Source of the DNA: Rhizobium etli_C
Lineage (GTDB): Bacteria > Pseudomonadota > Alphaproteobacteria > Rhizobiales > Rhizobiaceae
NCBI RefSeq assembly: GCF_014198605.1
Contig: NZ_JACIHU010000001.1
Strand: one strand, 5' to 3'
Length of the DNA: 64,000 bases
The notes beneath the pieces are model-generated. The model saw only the letters and a list, made by a program, of their open reading frames with translations. It was not told the DNA's origin and ran no database searches. Shown here piece after piece: positions 49,007 to 59,251 of this stretch (positions are counted from its first letter, which is position 1; every line of letters begins with the position of its first letter). The translations under genes were made by a program, and so were the position numbers.

Positions 49007-50101
49007 ATGGATCTGCCTTCCTCCCTTGCCTGGCTGGTTGACGAGGCCGCTGCCGCGCCCGGTCCCGAACGGTTCCTGGCCGAGCTCGGACGCCGGCTGC
49101 TTTGCGATGGTCTGCCGCTTGCCGGCGGCGCGCTGACGCTTTCGGTGCCGCATCCGATCATCGCGCGGCGCACTTGGCTGTGGCGGGCGGAGACCGGAGC
49201 CGTCATCGAGGCGCTCGCTTTCGCTGCGGCCCCGCCCGTCGAGGCCGGCCGCGAGTGGCTGGCCGGGCTCGGGCCGGTATGGGAGCAGCAGATCGGTCCG
49301 TCACAGGACAGCCCGGTGCTTGGCTGGGCGGGCATCGGCAATGGAGCGGGGGTGGACGCTTTCGGCGCGGCCGAGGCGGACCGTCTGCGCGAGGTGGCGC
49401 GGTTTGCCGCAGCGCCGCTTGCCGCACTCGCGGCGCGGGAGGCGCGGGCAGCCCTGCTCGAGGCCTATCTCGGCCGGCGCAGCGCGGCGCGGGTGCAGGC
49501 GGGGGCACTTGCCCGCGGCAGCGGAGAAACCATCCGCGCAGCGCTTCTCTGCGCCGACCTGCGCGACTTCACCGCACTCTCCGAGGTGACGGAGCCGCAC
49601 GCGATGATCGCAACGCTCGATGCCTGGTTCGACCGCGTCGCCGGCGCCGTGCACGCCTTCGGCGGCGAGGTGCTGAAATTCATCGGCGACGGCGTACTGG
49701 CGATCTTCCCCGTCACGCCTGCGGAGGATAAGGCGCAAGGCGACCGCGATGCCTGCGAGGCGGCGCTGCGGGCCATCGCCGCCAGCCGCGCCGGCATGAC
49801 CCATCTCGACCACGTTCGCCAGGGGCAGGGGCTAGCGCCGCTGCCTTTCGGCGCCGCGCTGCATTTCGGCGAAATCCTGTGGGGCAATATCGGCGCGGCC
49901 GACCGGCTGGATTTCACCGCCATCGGCCCTGCCGTCAATCTCGTCAGCCGGCTCGAGGGGCTCTGCAAGCCGCTCGGCCGCAGCGTGCTGATCTCCGGGG
50001 CGGTGGCGGCGAACACGTCGGCGCCGCTCGTGCCGCTCGGAAAGCACGCTTTGCGTGGTATCGCCGAGCCTTGTGCAGTCTTCACCCTCCCGGAGGATTG
50101 A
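49007..50101 (+). CDS. soluble class III adenylate/guanylate cyclase
   Basis: A 364-residue protein without membrane segments. The first ~165 residues form an alanine-rich, possibly GAF-like sensory part. The C-terminal catalytic domain contains ALLCADLRDFTALSE and EVLKFIGDGVLAIFPV (two metal aspartates, and the lysine that usually selects adenine), ALHFGEILWGNIGA and AIGPAVNLVSRLE. It probably makes cAMP. This is the second class III cyclase within 11 kb, but it has no adjacent effector. The gene is followed by an iron-siderophore operon. Confidence 0.85.
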   Translation: MDLPSSLAWLVDEAAAAPGPERFLAELGRRLLCDGLPLAGGALTLSVPHPIIARRTWLWRAETGAVIEALAFAAAPPVEAGREWLAGLGPVWEQQIGPSQDSPVLGWAGIGNGAGVDAFGAAEADRLREVARFAAAPLAALAAREARAALLEAYLGRRSAARVQAGALARGSGETIRAALLCADLRDFTALSEVTEPHAMIATLDAWFDRVAGAVHAFGGEVLKFIGDGVLAIFPVTPAEDKAQGDRDACEAALRAIAASRAGMTHLDHVRQGQGLAPLPFGAALHFGEILWGNIGAADRLDFTAIGPAVNLVSRLEGLCKPLGRSVLISGAVAANTSAPLVPLGKHALRGIAEPCAVFTLPED

Positions 50102-50253
50102 GCCCGGGGCGGTGCTGCCGGAAGGCGTGGCAGACGCGGTGGCCTATCCGACCGCGACTTTTGTCGCTCCGCGAAGCGCAGGCAAGAATCATGATTGTGA
50201 AGCTCCTCTTTTTTGGCTAAAGCCTGTCCGCACATCGAAGGAGGGGTTCAAAC

Positions 50254-51222
50254 ATGGCTCGTTACGCACGCAATTTTTTATCCGTCCTGGGGCTGTCGGC
50301 CATGCTGATGGCCGGGGGCGCTCAGGCCGAAGACGGCAAGAAAGTCTCGATCGTCGATGATCGCGGCGTGACCGTCGAAGTCCCGGCGCAGCCGAAACGC
50401 ATTGCCTCGATATCCTATTTCGCCGATGACGTCGCTTTGGCGCTCGGCATAAAGCCGGTCGCCAGCACCTATATGACGGCAGGCCGCGAGCCCGCTTTCC
50501 TGCTGGGGCTGACTGCCGGGATGAAGCAGATCGGCCAGCGCGCCAAGCCCAATCTCGAGCTTCTCTCCGAGGCCAAACCGGATCTGATCATCGCGATTCG
50601 CCGCTACACGGTCGGCAATGCCGCGCAGCTTCAGAACATCGCGCCCTACGTCGCCTATAATATGGAGCTGCTCGAAGAGAGCTACAGCGAGACCGCCGCC
50701 CTTTCCAAGCTGCTGGGCAACCCCGAGCGCGGCGAGCAGCTGAACGCCGATTTCCGCAAGCATCTGGCAGAATTCGCCGCCAAGGCGCCGAAAGACGTGC
50801 ATCCGCGCTTCCTGATCATGTGGGGCGGCGCCACACCTTTCGCCTTCCATACGGAAAACACCTCGGCCTCGATCGTCGCTGCGATTGGCGGCGACAATGT
50901 TCCCGGCCCGAAGACCCCGGGCGGCGAGTTCGGCATCGATCTCAGCCTCGAAACCATGCTGGAGAAGGACCCGGAGGTGATCTTCGTCTACGATTCCGGC
51001 CCGGATCGCCCGCATGAGAGCAATCCGATCTGGTCGCAACTGTCGGCCGTCAAGAACAACCGGGTCTTCTATGTCGGCGATCAGTGGGTCGAGACCAATG
51101 GCCCGATCGCCCGCGAAATAGTGCTGCGCGAGGCCGCGTACTACCTCTATCCCGACACGTTCCCGGCCGTGGACGTCAAGGCGGAAGCTGCCAAGTTGAT
51201 CCCGGCCGAACTGCAGAACTAA
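50254..51222 (+). CDS. siderophore ABC transporter substrate-binding protein
   Basis: A 322-residue periplasmic protein of the FecB/FepB type. Signal peptide ends GGAQAED. Typical segments are VSIVDDRGVTVEVPAQPKRIA at the start, LLSEAKPDLIIAIRRYT in the middle and IVLREAAYYLYPDTFPA near the end. It captures ferric siderophore or related complexes. It is the first gene of a four-gene importer. CGAAGGAGGGG precedes the ATG. No unambiguous RirA or Fur box was seen in the ~150 bases upstream. Confidence 0.86.
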   Translation: MARYARNFLSVLGLSAMLMAGGAQAEDGKKVSIVDDRGVTVEVPAQPKRIASISYFADDVALALGIKPVASTYMTAGREPAFLLGLTAGMKQIGQRAKPNLELLSEAKPDLIIAIRRYTVGNAAQLQNIAPYVAYNMELLEESYSETAALSKLLGNPERGEQLNADFRKHLAEFAAKAPKDVHPRFLIMWGGATPFAFHTENTSASIVAAIGGDNVPGPKTPGGEFGIDLSLETMLEKDPEVIFVYDSGPDRPHESNPIWSQLSAVKNNRVFYVGDQWVETNGPIAREIVLREAAYYLYPDTFPAVDVKAEAAKLIPAELQN

Positions 51223-51241
51223 GCCAGGGACAAGACCGACG

Positions 51242-52246
51242 ATGAGCTCCCGGCAATCATTCCTGGCCATCGGGCTCATCGTCATCGCCGCCGTTGTGGC
51301 GGCGATGTTCGGCTTGCTGATCGGCGCCAAGACGCTGTCGGCCGAGACCGCCATCCGCGTGCTGTTGGCGCCCGATGGCAAGATCGAATCCATCCTCGTC
51401 TGGACGCTGCGCCTGCCGCGCAGCCTGACGGCGGCTGCCAGCGGCGCGGGCCTTGCCGTTTCCGGCTATGTGCTGCAGACGCTAACGCGCAATCCGCTGG
51501 CCGATCCCGGCATCACCGGCGTCACATCGGGGGCGGTCGCGCCGATCGTTTGCTGTTTCGTCTTCCTGCCCTGGATATCGCCTGCCTATTATCCCTTCAT
51601 CGGCCTTGCCGGCGGGCTTGCGGCAGCCTCGGTGACGTTCTGGGTGTCGCATGGCGGGCAGGGACGGCCGCTGCAGCTGACGCTCGGCGGCGTCAGCGTC
51701 TCGCTCTTCCTGGGTGCGATCACCACTTATGTGCTGCTCTTGACTGGCCCGCAATCGGCGTCGCTGCTCTTCTGGCTTGCCGGTGGTTTCCAGGGGCGCA
51801 CCTGGTCGCATCTCTTTTACATGCTGCCCTGGACGATCGCCGGCGTCGTCGGCGCGCTGCTGCTGCGGCGCGTCATCGCCATGTTCACGCTGAGCGATCA
51901 TGCGGCGGCCGGCATGGGCCTGCAACTTGGCCTGTGGAAGCCGCTCATTCTTATCCTCGCCGTCCTTCCGGTCGCCGGCGTCGCGCCGGTCGCCGGACCG
52001 GTCGCCTTCGTGGGGCTGGCCGCTCCCCACATCGGCCGGCTGCTCAGACCGCGTGGCACGGGGTGGGAGATCGGGCTCTGCGCTGCCCTTGGTGCGCTGA
52101 TCGTCACTGTAGCCGACGTCTTGGCGCGCAGCATCGCCATCCCGCGTGAGCTGCCGGTCGGTATCATCACCGCGCTCATCGGCGGCCCTGTTTTCATCTA
52201 TCTCGTCCAGCGCGGGCGGCGGAGCCTTGCGGGTGAGGCACGATGA
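51242..52246 (+). CDS. FecCD-family siderophore permease 1
   Basis: A 334-residue permease with about nine membrane helices. FecCD marks: LRLPRSLTAAASGAGLAVSG, YVLQTLTRNPLADPGITGVTS and VGLAAPHIGRLL. It pairs with the second permease as a heterodimer. It begins 19 bases after the binding-protein gene and overlaps the next gene by four bases (ATGA). Confidence 0.9.
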   Translation: MSSRQSFLAIGLIVIAAVVAAMFGLLIGAKTLSAETAIRVLLAPDGKIESILVWTLRLPRSLTAAASGAGLAVSGYVLQTLTRNPLADPGITGVTSGAVAPIVCCFVFLPWISPAYYPFIGLAGGLAAASVTFWVSHGGQGRPLQLTLGGVSVSLFLGAITTYVLLLTGPQSASLLFWLAGGFQGRTWSHLFYMLPWTIAGVVGALLLRRVIAMFTLSDHAAAGMGLQLGLWKPLILILAVLPVAGVAPVAGPVAFVGLAAPHIGRLLRPRGTGWEIGLCAALGALIVTVADVLARSIAIPRELPVGIITALIGGPVFIYLVQRGRRSLAGEAR

Positions 52247-53280
52247 GCGTCCCGGCATCGACATCGGCCGCTTCGCCAGGCTTCGGCATGGCCGCTGTGC
52301 TTGCTGTGTTGGCGGTCCTGTCGCTGGCGGCGGCGATCTTCCTCGGCGTTGCCGATATTCCGATGGCCGATGTCGCGGCTGTTTTGACCGGCGGCGGCTC
52401 GGCGGAAGCGCGGCTGATCATTCTCGATATCCGGCTGCCACGCATCGCCACCGGCATTCTGGCCGGCGTCCATTTTTCGCTGGCGGGATATCTGCTGCAG
52501 ACCATCACCCGCAATCCACTGGCCGATCCGTCGCTGATGGGCGTGTCGCAGGGGGCGACGCTGTCGGTGACTATCTTCCTGCTCTTCACCGTCTATATCT
52601 TCGAGCCGGGCTCGAATACACTCGCCGAGCTGCCGGTCGCATGGCTGCCGGCGGCGGGGCTTGCCGGCGGCCTGCTGGCGGGCGGCGTCATCTATCTCCT
52701 GGCTTTTCGCCTTGGCCTCAGTGCGCTGCGCATTACGCTTTGCGGCGTGGCGGTCGGGGCAGTGCTGCATGCGGTGGCGATCGGCCTCATCGCCGGTTGG
52801 GGATCGGCCCGCATCGAGATCATCCTCGAATGGCTGTCGGGCAGCCTTTATGCCCGCAGCTGGGATCACGCACTCTTCCTGCTGCCCTTCACCATTGCCG
52901 GGCTCGCCATGCTGCCGGTCATCTACCGGCCGCTGACGCTGCTGCAGTTCGATGCATCCGTCGCCCGCTCCTTCGGCCTCGGCTATAAGCGACAGTTCTC
53001 GGTCGTGCTGATCGTATCTTCTGCACTTGCGGCGAGTGCGGTCGGCGCGGTCGGCCCTGTCGTCTTCATCGGTCTCGTCGTGCCGCATCTTGCCCGTTTC
53101 CTGGCGGGGCGGAATTTCTTGCTGTCGCTGGTTCTAACGATCGTGCTCGGCGCAGTCATCGTCACGCTCGGCGATCTCATCGGCCGGCTGCTCGGCCAAG
53201 CCGAGGAAATCCCGATCGGCGTCGTCACGGCCGTCTTCGGCGTACCGCTCCTGCTCGCGCTGCTGCGCAAAACCATGTGA
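52243..53280 (+). CDS. FecCD-family siderophore permease 2
   Basis: A 345-residue FecCD permease: LDIRLPRIATGILAGVHFSL, LLQTITRNPLADPSLMGVSQ, and VFIGLVVPHLARFLAGRNF. The start overlaps the preceding stop as ATGA, evidence of coupling. The ATPase gene follows after seven bases. Confidence 0.9.
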   Translation: MSVPASTSAASPGFGMAAVLAVLAVLSLAAAIFLGVADIPMADVAAVLTGGGSAEARLIILDIRLPRIATGILAGVHFSLAGYLLQTITRNPLADPSLMGVSQGATLSVTIFLLFTVYIFEPGSNTLAELPVAWLPAAGLAGGLLAGGVIYLLAFRLGLSALRITLCGVAVGAVLHAVAIGLIAGWGSARIEIILEWLSGSLYARSWDHALFLLPFTIAGLAMLPVIYRPLTLLQFDASVARSFGLGYKRQFSVVLIVSSALAASAVGAVGPVVFIGLVVPHLARFLAGRNFLLSLVLTIVLGAVIVTLGDLIGRLLGQAEEIPIGVVTAVFGVPLLLALLRKTM

Positions 53281-53287
53281 GGCCGAA

Positions 53288-54091
53288 ATGCCATTGTCCT
53301 GCTCCGACCTCTCGGTGATGTACGGCCAGCGAAAGGCCCTTAACGGTTTCAGTCTTTCGCTCGAGAAGGGCGAGATCCGCGCGCTGATCGGCCCGAACGG
53401 CTCGGGCAAGAGCACGGCGCTGCATGCGCTGGCCGGGCTGATCCGGCCGGCCGGGGGCAGGGCGTCGCTCGGCGGCGTTGCCGTCGCCTCCATGTCGCGC
53501 CGCATGCTGGCGAAGAGGCTCGCCTTCCTGCCGCAGCAACCGACCGCGCCTGACGAAATGACCGTCGCCCAGCTCGTGCGCCAGGGCCGCTATCCGCATG
53601 TCGGCTTGTTCCGCTCCTATGACAGCCGTGACGAAGACGCGATCAAATGGGCGCTCGAAAGCACCGGCCTGTCCGGGCTCGCCGACCGCAGCCTTCGGGA
53701 ACTGTCCGGCGGCGAGCGGCAAAGGGCCTGGATATCGGCCGCTCTCGCCCAGGAGGCGGAGATCCTGCTGCTCGACGAGCCGACCTCCTTTCTCGATATC
53801 GGCTATCAGGTCGAGGTGCTCGACCTCGTGCATCGGCTGAGCCGGGAAAGGGGCGTGACCGTCGTCATGGCGATCCACGACATCAACCAGGCCGTCGCCG
53901 TCAGCGACCGCATCTCGCTGCTCGAAAAAGGCGAGCTCCGATTCGACGGCGCCCCTGGGGAGCTTGCCGAACGCGGGCTGATCCAGGAAATCTTCCGCGT
54001 CAGAGGCCGTTTCGTCCAGGTCGCGCCCGACAGCCCGCCGCATTTCGATGTCGAGCTGATGCGGCTTCAGCGAGACGACCATGGCCTCTAG
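53288..54091 (+). CDS. siderophore ABC transporter ATP-binding protein
   Basis: A 267-residue ATPase of the FepC/FecE type. Walker A GPNGSGKSTALHAL, Q-loop LAFLPQQPTAPDEMTV, signature LSGGERQRAWISAA, Walker B EILLLDEPTSFLD and switch histidine MAIHDINQAV. It completes the FecBCD-type importer. The gene ends three bases before an IS630-type end remnant. Confidence 0.9.
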   Translation: MPLSCSDLSVMYGQRKALNGFSLSLEKGEIRALIGPNGSGKSTALHALAGLIRPAGGRASLGGVAVASMSRRMLAKRLAFLPQQPTAPDEMTVAQLVRQGRYPHVGLFRSYDSRDEDAIKWALESTGLSGLADRSLRELSGGERQRAWISAALAQEAEILLLDEPTSFLDIGYQVEVLDLVHRLSRERGVTVVMAIHDINQAVAVSDRISLLEKGELRFDGAPGELAERGLIQEIFRVRGRFVQVAPDSPPHFDVELMRLQRDDHGL

Positions 54092-54093
54092 AC

Positions 54094-54135
54094 CGTTTTG
54101 CATTTAGGTTGACCCATATCCTGCGTTTCGGATGT
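54094..54135 (-). mobile_element. IS630-type 3' end remnant, left copy
   Basis: 42 bases (CGTTTTGCATTTAGGTTGAC at the start, CGGATGT at the end) match 60732-60773 with two differences and in the same direction. On the minus strand they encode the last residues of the transposase, IRNAGYGST, and the stop. Upstream of that the similarity ends, so only the tip of the element remains. It marks the left edge of the aspartase/dicarboxylate module. Confidence 0.75.
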
Positions 54136-54357
54136 CCCGCAGCTCCAAGGCGATTGAAGAACCGTGCGCGGGCCGGTGTGTGCTGGGCTTCGCTCTTGTT
54201 GAGACCGGTAGCACATTCCGGCGCATTTCGGGGTTCTGCCACTATTGCGGCAGGAAGATGGGCGCGCCCGATATCGCGAAGCGCGAGCGCCAGTCGTGTT
54301 TTTGCTGGCGGGACGTCATGATGTCGAGCCCTGATAATTTTGGCCGACGGCGGGCTC
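54136..54357. other. region between IS remnant and regulatory sites
   Basis: About 220 bases without a supportable gene. A frame from 54132 encodes a short cysteine-containing peptide (GFCHYCGRKMG) but lacks a ribosome site and could be chance. Possibly a decayed gene. Confidence 0.35.
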
Positions 54358-54406
54358 ATTCGGATTTCCAAACGCGCTCGCCCCTCTTCTATCCGGAAAT
54401 CCGAAT
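54358..54406. promoter_or_regulatory. putative enhancer (UAS) of a sigma54 activator
   Basis: A perfect 12-bp inverted repeat, ATTCGGATTTCC at 54358-54369 and GGAAATCCGAAT at 54395-54406, with centres about 37 bases apart, 75-120 bases before the sigma54 promoter. That distance is typical of activator binding sites. The DctD-like protein at 59248 is the obvious candidate. Confidence 0.55.
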
Positions 54407-54479
54407 AAGGCCCTAGGCAAGGCAAGCAAAGATAGTTCGCCTTCAATGGCTTAGCGGCCGCTCTCGCGCCTGTTCCATT

Positions 54480-54495
54480 TGGCACACGTGTTGCT
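54480..54495 (+). promoter_or_regulatory. sigma54 promoter of aspA
   Basis: TGGCAC at 54480-54485, five bases, TTGCT at 54491-54495: an exact -24/-12 match. The start of transcription would be near 54507, 45 bases before the aspA ATG. Confidence 0.8.
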
Positions 54496-54551
54496 CTCTT
54501 CAGCCAATAGCCCGCTCGACAGCGGGTGGATGGAGAGGAGCAAGCCCAAAA

Positions 54552-55970
<1,419 letters not shown>

Positions 55971-56033
55971 ACCATCCAAATTGTTGATCAAAAACCGCCG
56001 GGATGAACCGGGCGGGGGAGGAAGGAGACTATT

Positions 56034-57314
56034 ATGAAGATAAACAAGCAGACGACATGGATCGTCATTGCAATGATCCTGGGCGTCATCGTCGGTTATG
56101 GCTGCAACGTGCTGTCGGGCAGCCCGGCCGCGGCGAAGGACATCGCTGGCTATTTCGCGATGGTGACCGACATTTTCCTGCGGCTGATCAAGATGATCAT
56201 CGCGCCCTTGATTTTCACGACCCTCGTTGCCGGCATGGCCGGCATGGGCGATGGCCGCACCGTCGGGCGCATCGGCGGCAAGGCGCTCGGCTGGTTCCTG
56301 ATGGCCTCGCTCGCGTCGCTGGCGATCGGCCTCGTCTTTGCGAACCTTTTCCAACCCGGCGCCAATGTCGGCGTGCCGCTGCCCGATGTATCGGCCTCGG
56401 CCGAGTTGAAGACGTCGTCGCTCAATCTCAAGGACTTCATCACCCACGTCTTCCCGCGCAACATCTTCGAAGCGATGGCGAACAACGAGATCTTGCAGAT
56501 CCTCGTCTTCTCGGTGTTCTTTGGTCTCGCGCTCGGTAGTCTGAAGGACACGAAGGCGCGCGCCCTCATCGAAGTGATCGAGGGCGCAGTCCCGGTCATG
56601 CTGAAGGTGACGGATTATGTGATGCGCTTCGCACCGGTCGGCGTCTTTGCCGCCGTCGCCAATGTCGTCACCGTCCAGGGCCTCGGGATCCTGATGGTCT
56701 ACGGCAAGTTCGTCGGCAGCTTCTACGCGACGCTCGTCGTGCTCTGGGCCGTGCTGATCGGCGCCGGTTTCCTCGTGCTCGGGACAAGCGTATTCCGCTT
56801 AGTGCGGGAAGTGCGCCAGCCGATGCTCGTCGGCTTTTCCACCGCCTCCAGCGAAGCGGCCTACCCGCGCGTGATGGAGAAGCTGGAAGACTTCGGCATC
56901 AAGGAGCGCATCATCGGTTTCGTCCTGCCGCTCGGCTATTCGTTCAACCTCGACGGCTCGATGATCTATACGGCCTTTGCCGCCTTGTTCATCTCCCAGG
57001 CTTATGGCCTGCCGCTCACCATGGAGCAGCAGATCGTCATGCTGCTCGTGCTCATGGTTTCGAGCAAGGGCATCGCCGGTGTGCCGCGCTCCGCGCTGGT
57101 CGTCGTTGCCGCCGTGCTGCCGATGTTCAACCTGCCGGAGGCGGGAGTGCTTTTAATCATGGGTATCGACCATTTCCTCGACATGGGGCGAACCGCCACC
57201 AACGTGCTCGGCAATGCGATCGCCACCACGGTCGTCGCCAAGTGGGAAAACGCGCTCGACATTCCTGACGAAGCGGAAGAGCGCACGCGCGAAGGACTGG
57301 TCGCGGCCGAATAG
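56034..57314 (+). CDS. dicarboxylate/amino acid:cation symporter (DAACS family)
   Basis: A 426-residue membrane transporter. DAACS marks are LRLIKMIIAPLIFTTLVAGM, the serine-rich hairpin VGFSTASSEAAYPRVMEKLE, GYSFNLDGSMIYTAFAALFI and GIDHFLDMGRTATNVLGNA. It imports aspartate, glutamate, fumarate, malate or succinate with cations. GGGGAGGAAGGAGA precedes the ATG. It lies 63 bases after aspA and probably shares its sigma54 promoter; no second promoter was seen between. Confidence 0.92.
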   Translation: MKINKQTTWIVIAMILGVIVGYGCNVLSGSPAAAKDIAGYFAMVTDIFLRLIKMIIAPLIFTTLVAGMAGMGDGRTVGRIGGKALGWFLMASLASLAIGLVFANLFQPGANVGVPLPDVSASAELKTSSLNLKDFITHVFPRNIFEAMANNEILQILVFSVFFGLALGSLKDTKARALIEVIEGAVPVMLKVTDYVMRFAPVGVFAAVANVVTVQGLGILMVYGKFVGSFYATLVVLWAVLIGAGFLVLGTSVFRLVREVRQPMLVGFSTASSEAAYPRVMEKLEDFGIKERIIGFVLPLGYSFNLDGSMIYTAFAALFISQAYGLPLTMEQQIVMLLVLMVSSKGIAGVPRSALVVVAAVLPMFNLPEAGVLLIMGIDHFLDMGRTATNVLGNAIATTVVAKWENALDIPDEAEERTREGLVAAE

Positions 57315-57451
57315 GCCGGCGCCAGACAAAGATCTGCCCGCCGCTGAGAAGGCGGGCAGATCACTGCATGCTCGCTCGGCCTCATCGGATGTGGTAGGGA
57401 GCCGGATCAACAACACTGTTGCGGCGTGCGCATCCGCTTCCATTCATTCCT

Positions 57452-59251
57452 ATGTCGATCGCCTCTCTCATTCGCAAATACGGTTTGCTGCTTCCCGGCC
57501 TCGTCGCGGTGGCGCTTGCCGTCGGCATTGCGGGCTTTCGCATCAGCGAGAACCTGGGGCTTGCCGAACTGCAAAGAACGGGAACGCAGCGGCTCGAGCT
57601 CTACGCCACCAGCCTGAACAGGCAGATCGACAAGTACGCCTATTTCCCCGCCACACTCGGGCTGGAGAGAGACGCAATCGACCTGATCGCGCACGGAAAA
57701 CCGCTCACCGACACCGTCAACCGGTATCTTGAGCACCTGAACCAGCGGGCGGGTACGCTCTCGATCTACTTGCTCGACCGGCAAGGACATGTGGTCGCCG
57801 CCAGCAACTGGAACCGGCCGGACAGCTTCATCGGCGAAGACCTGTCCTATCGCTCCTATTTCAAAGATTCCATACGGGGCCGGCCTGGACGGCTTTTCGG
57901 CATCGGCACGACCGTTGGCGAGCCTGGCTACTACCTTTCCTCGCCCTTGCTCGCGAATGGCGGGGTCGTCGGCGTGGCTGTGGTCAAGGTCAGCCTCGAA
58001 CAGTTGGAACAGTCCTGGGCGACCGTCGAGGTGCCCGTTATCGTCACGGATCAGAACGGCATCGTCATCCTTGCATCCGTCCCATCCTGGAAATTCACCA
58101 CACTGCGCCCGCTGCCGGATGCAGAACGCCGGCGGCTCGACCGCAGCCTGCAATACAATGCTCGCCCGCTTCCCTCGCTCGGCCTGAGGCAGGAGGAGGC
58201 TTTCGGTGAAACTGCTGCCCTCGTGCGGTTAGCGCCATCGGCGGAGGTGGACGGCGGTTCCAAGCTATCGGGCAATTTTCTGGCGCAGACCGCCCCGATG
58301 GCCGAGACCGGCTGGTCGATGACGGTGCTCTCCCCCGCCGGCGAAATCGGCGCGATCGCCTGGACTCGTGCAGCGCTTGCCGCAATCGCCAGCGCCTTCG
58401 TCGGCATCGTGCTGGTGCTGCTCGACCAACGGCGGCGGCATCTGCGCGACAGGTTGCGGGCACGCGAGGCGCTGCAGCGCGCGCACGACGAACTGGAGCG
58501 CAAAGTGGAGGAACGGACACGGACGTTGCGTGCCGCCCAGGACGAGCTCGTCCATGCCGCCAAGCTGGCCACGATCGGCCAGATTTCCGCCGGCCTCGCC
58601 CATGAGATAAACCAGCCTCTGGCGGCGCTGCGCACGCTCTCCTGCAACGCGGTCAAATTTCTTCGGCGCGGCGATGTCGCGACCGCCGAAAGCAATCTCG
58701 ATCGCATCGGCAGCATCGTCGACGGGTTGGGCACGCTCACCAACCAGCTCAAGTCCTTCGCCCGCAAATCCCCGGGCACGGTGCGTGCGGTCGACGTGCG
58801 ACGCGCGGTCGACAACGCGCTGTTCCTGCTCGACCAGCGCCTGCGTCGCGCGGGCGTGACCGTGTCTACCGAGATTGGGGCGGATGAGGTGATGGCACTC
58901 TGCGATGCCAACCGCCTGGAGCAGGTCATGGTCAACCTCATTGCCAACGCACTGGACGCGATCGAGGGCACCGCGTCAGCGACGCTCCGCCTTTGCGGCC
59001 GGCGCGAGGACAACCGGGTCGTCATCGACATCCATGACAACGGGCCGGGCCTGCCGGAGCATGTGCGCGAACACCTCTTCGAGCCGTTTTTCACGACCAA
59101 GGAAAGCAACAGGGGCCTTGGGCTCGGCTTGGCCATTTCGTCGGAAATCGTGCACCATTTCGGTGGAACGCTGACCGGCGCGAACCATCCCGAGGGCGGC
59201 GCGGTTTTCACCGTCGCTCTCCCCGCAACCAGTATCGGAGACACACCGTGA
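57452..59251 (+). CDS. DctB-like sensor histidine kinase
   Basis: A 599-residue membrane kinase. One N-terminal helix, a periplasmic Cache-type sensor (DLSYRSYFKDSIRGRPGRLFGIGTT is split by the loop), a second helix near residue 300, a coiled-coil linker, then the kinase core: H-box LAHEINQPLAALRTL, N-box NLIANALDAIEG, G-boxes HDNGPGLPEH and GLGLGLAISSEIV. The YRSYF plus GEPGYYLSSPL pattern is that of the C4-dicarboxylate sensor DctB. The start is uncertain; an ATG at 57452 is used although its ribosome site is poor. Its stop overlaps the regulator gene. Confidence 0.87.
   Translation: MSIASLIRKYGLLLPGLVAVALAVGIAGFRISENLGLAELQRTGTQRLELYATSLNRQIDKYAYFPATLGLERDAIDLIAHGKPLTDTVNRYLEHLNQRAGTLSIYLLDRQGHVVAASNWNRPDSFIGEDLSYRSYFKDSIRGRPGRLFGIGTTVGEPGYYLSSPLLANGGVVGVAVVKVSLEQLEQSWATVEVPVIVTDQNGIVILASVPSWKFTTLRPLPDAERRRLDRSLQYNARPLPSLGLRQEEAFGETAALVRLAPSAEVDGGSKLSGNFLAQTAPMAETGWSMTVLSPAGEIGAIAWTRAALAAIASAFVGIVLVLLDQRRRHLRDRLRAREALQRAHDELERKVEERTRTLRAAQDELVHAAKLATIGQISAGLAHEINQPLAALRTLSCNAVKFLRRGDVATAESNLDRIGSIVDGLGTLTNQLKSFARKSPGTVRAVDVRRAVDNALFLLDQRLRRAGVTVSTEIGADEVMALCDANRLEQVMVNLIANALDAIEGTASATLRLCGRREDNRVVIDIHDNGPGLPEHVREHLFEPFFTTKESNRGLGLGLAISSEIVHHFGGTLTGANHPEGGAVFTVALPATSIGDTP

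Noticed and set aside
54132..54416. 94-codon frame with GFCHYCGRKMG
   Set aside because: No ribosome site, runs through the enhancer repeat and has no family; treated as non-coding.
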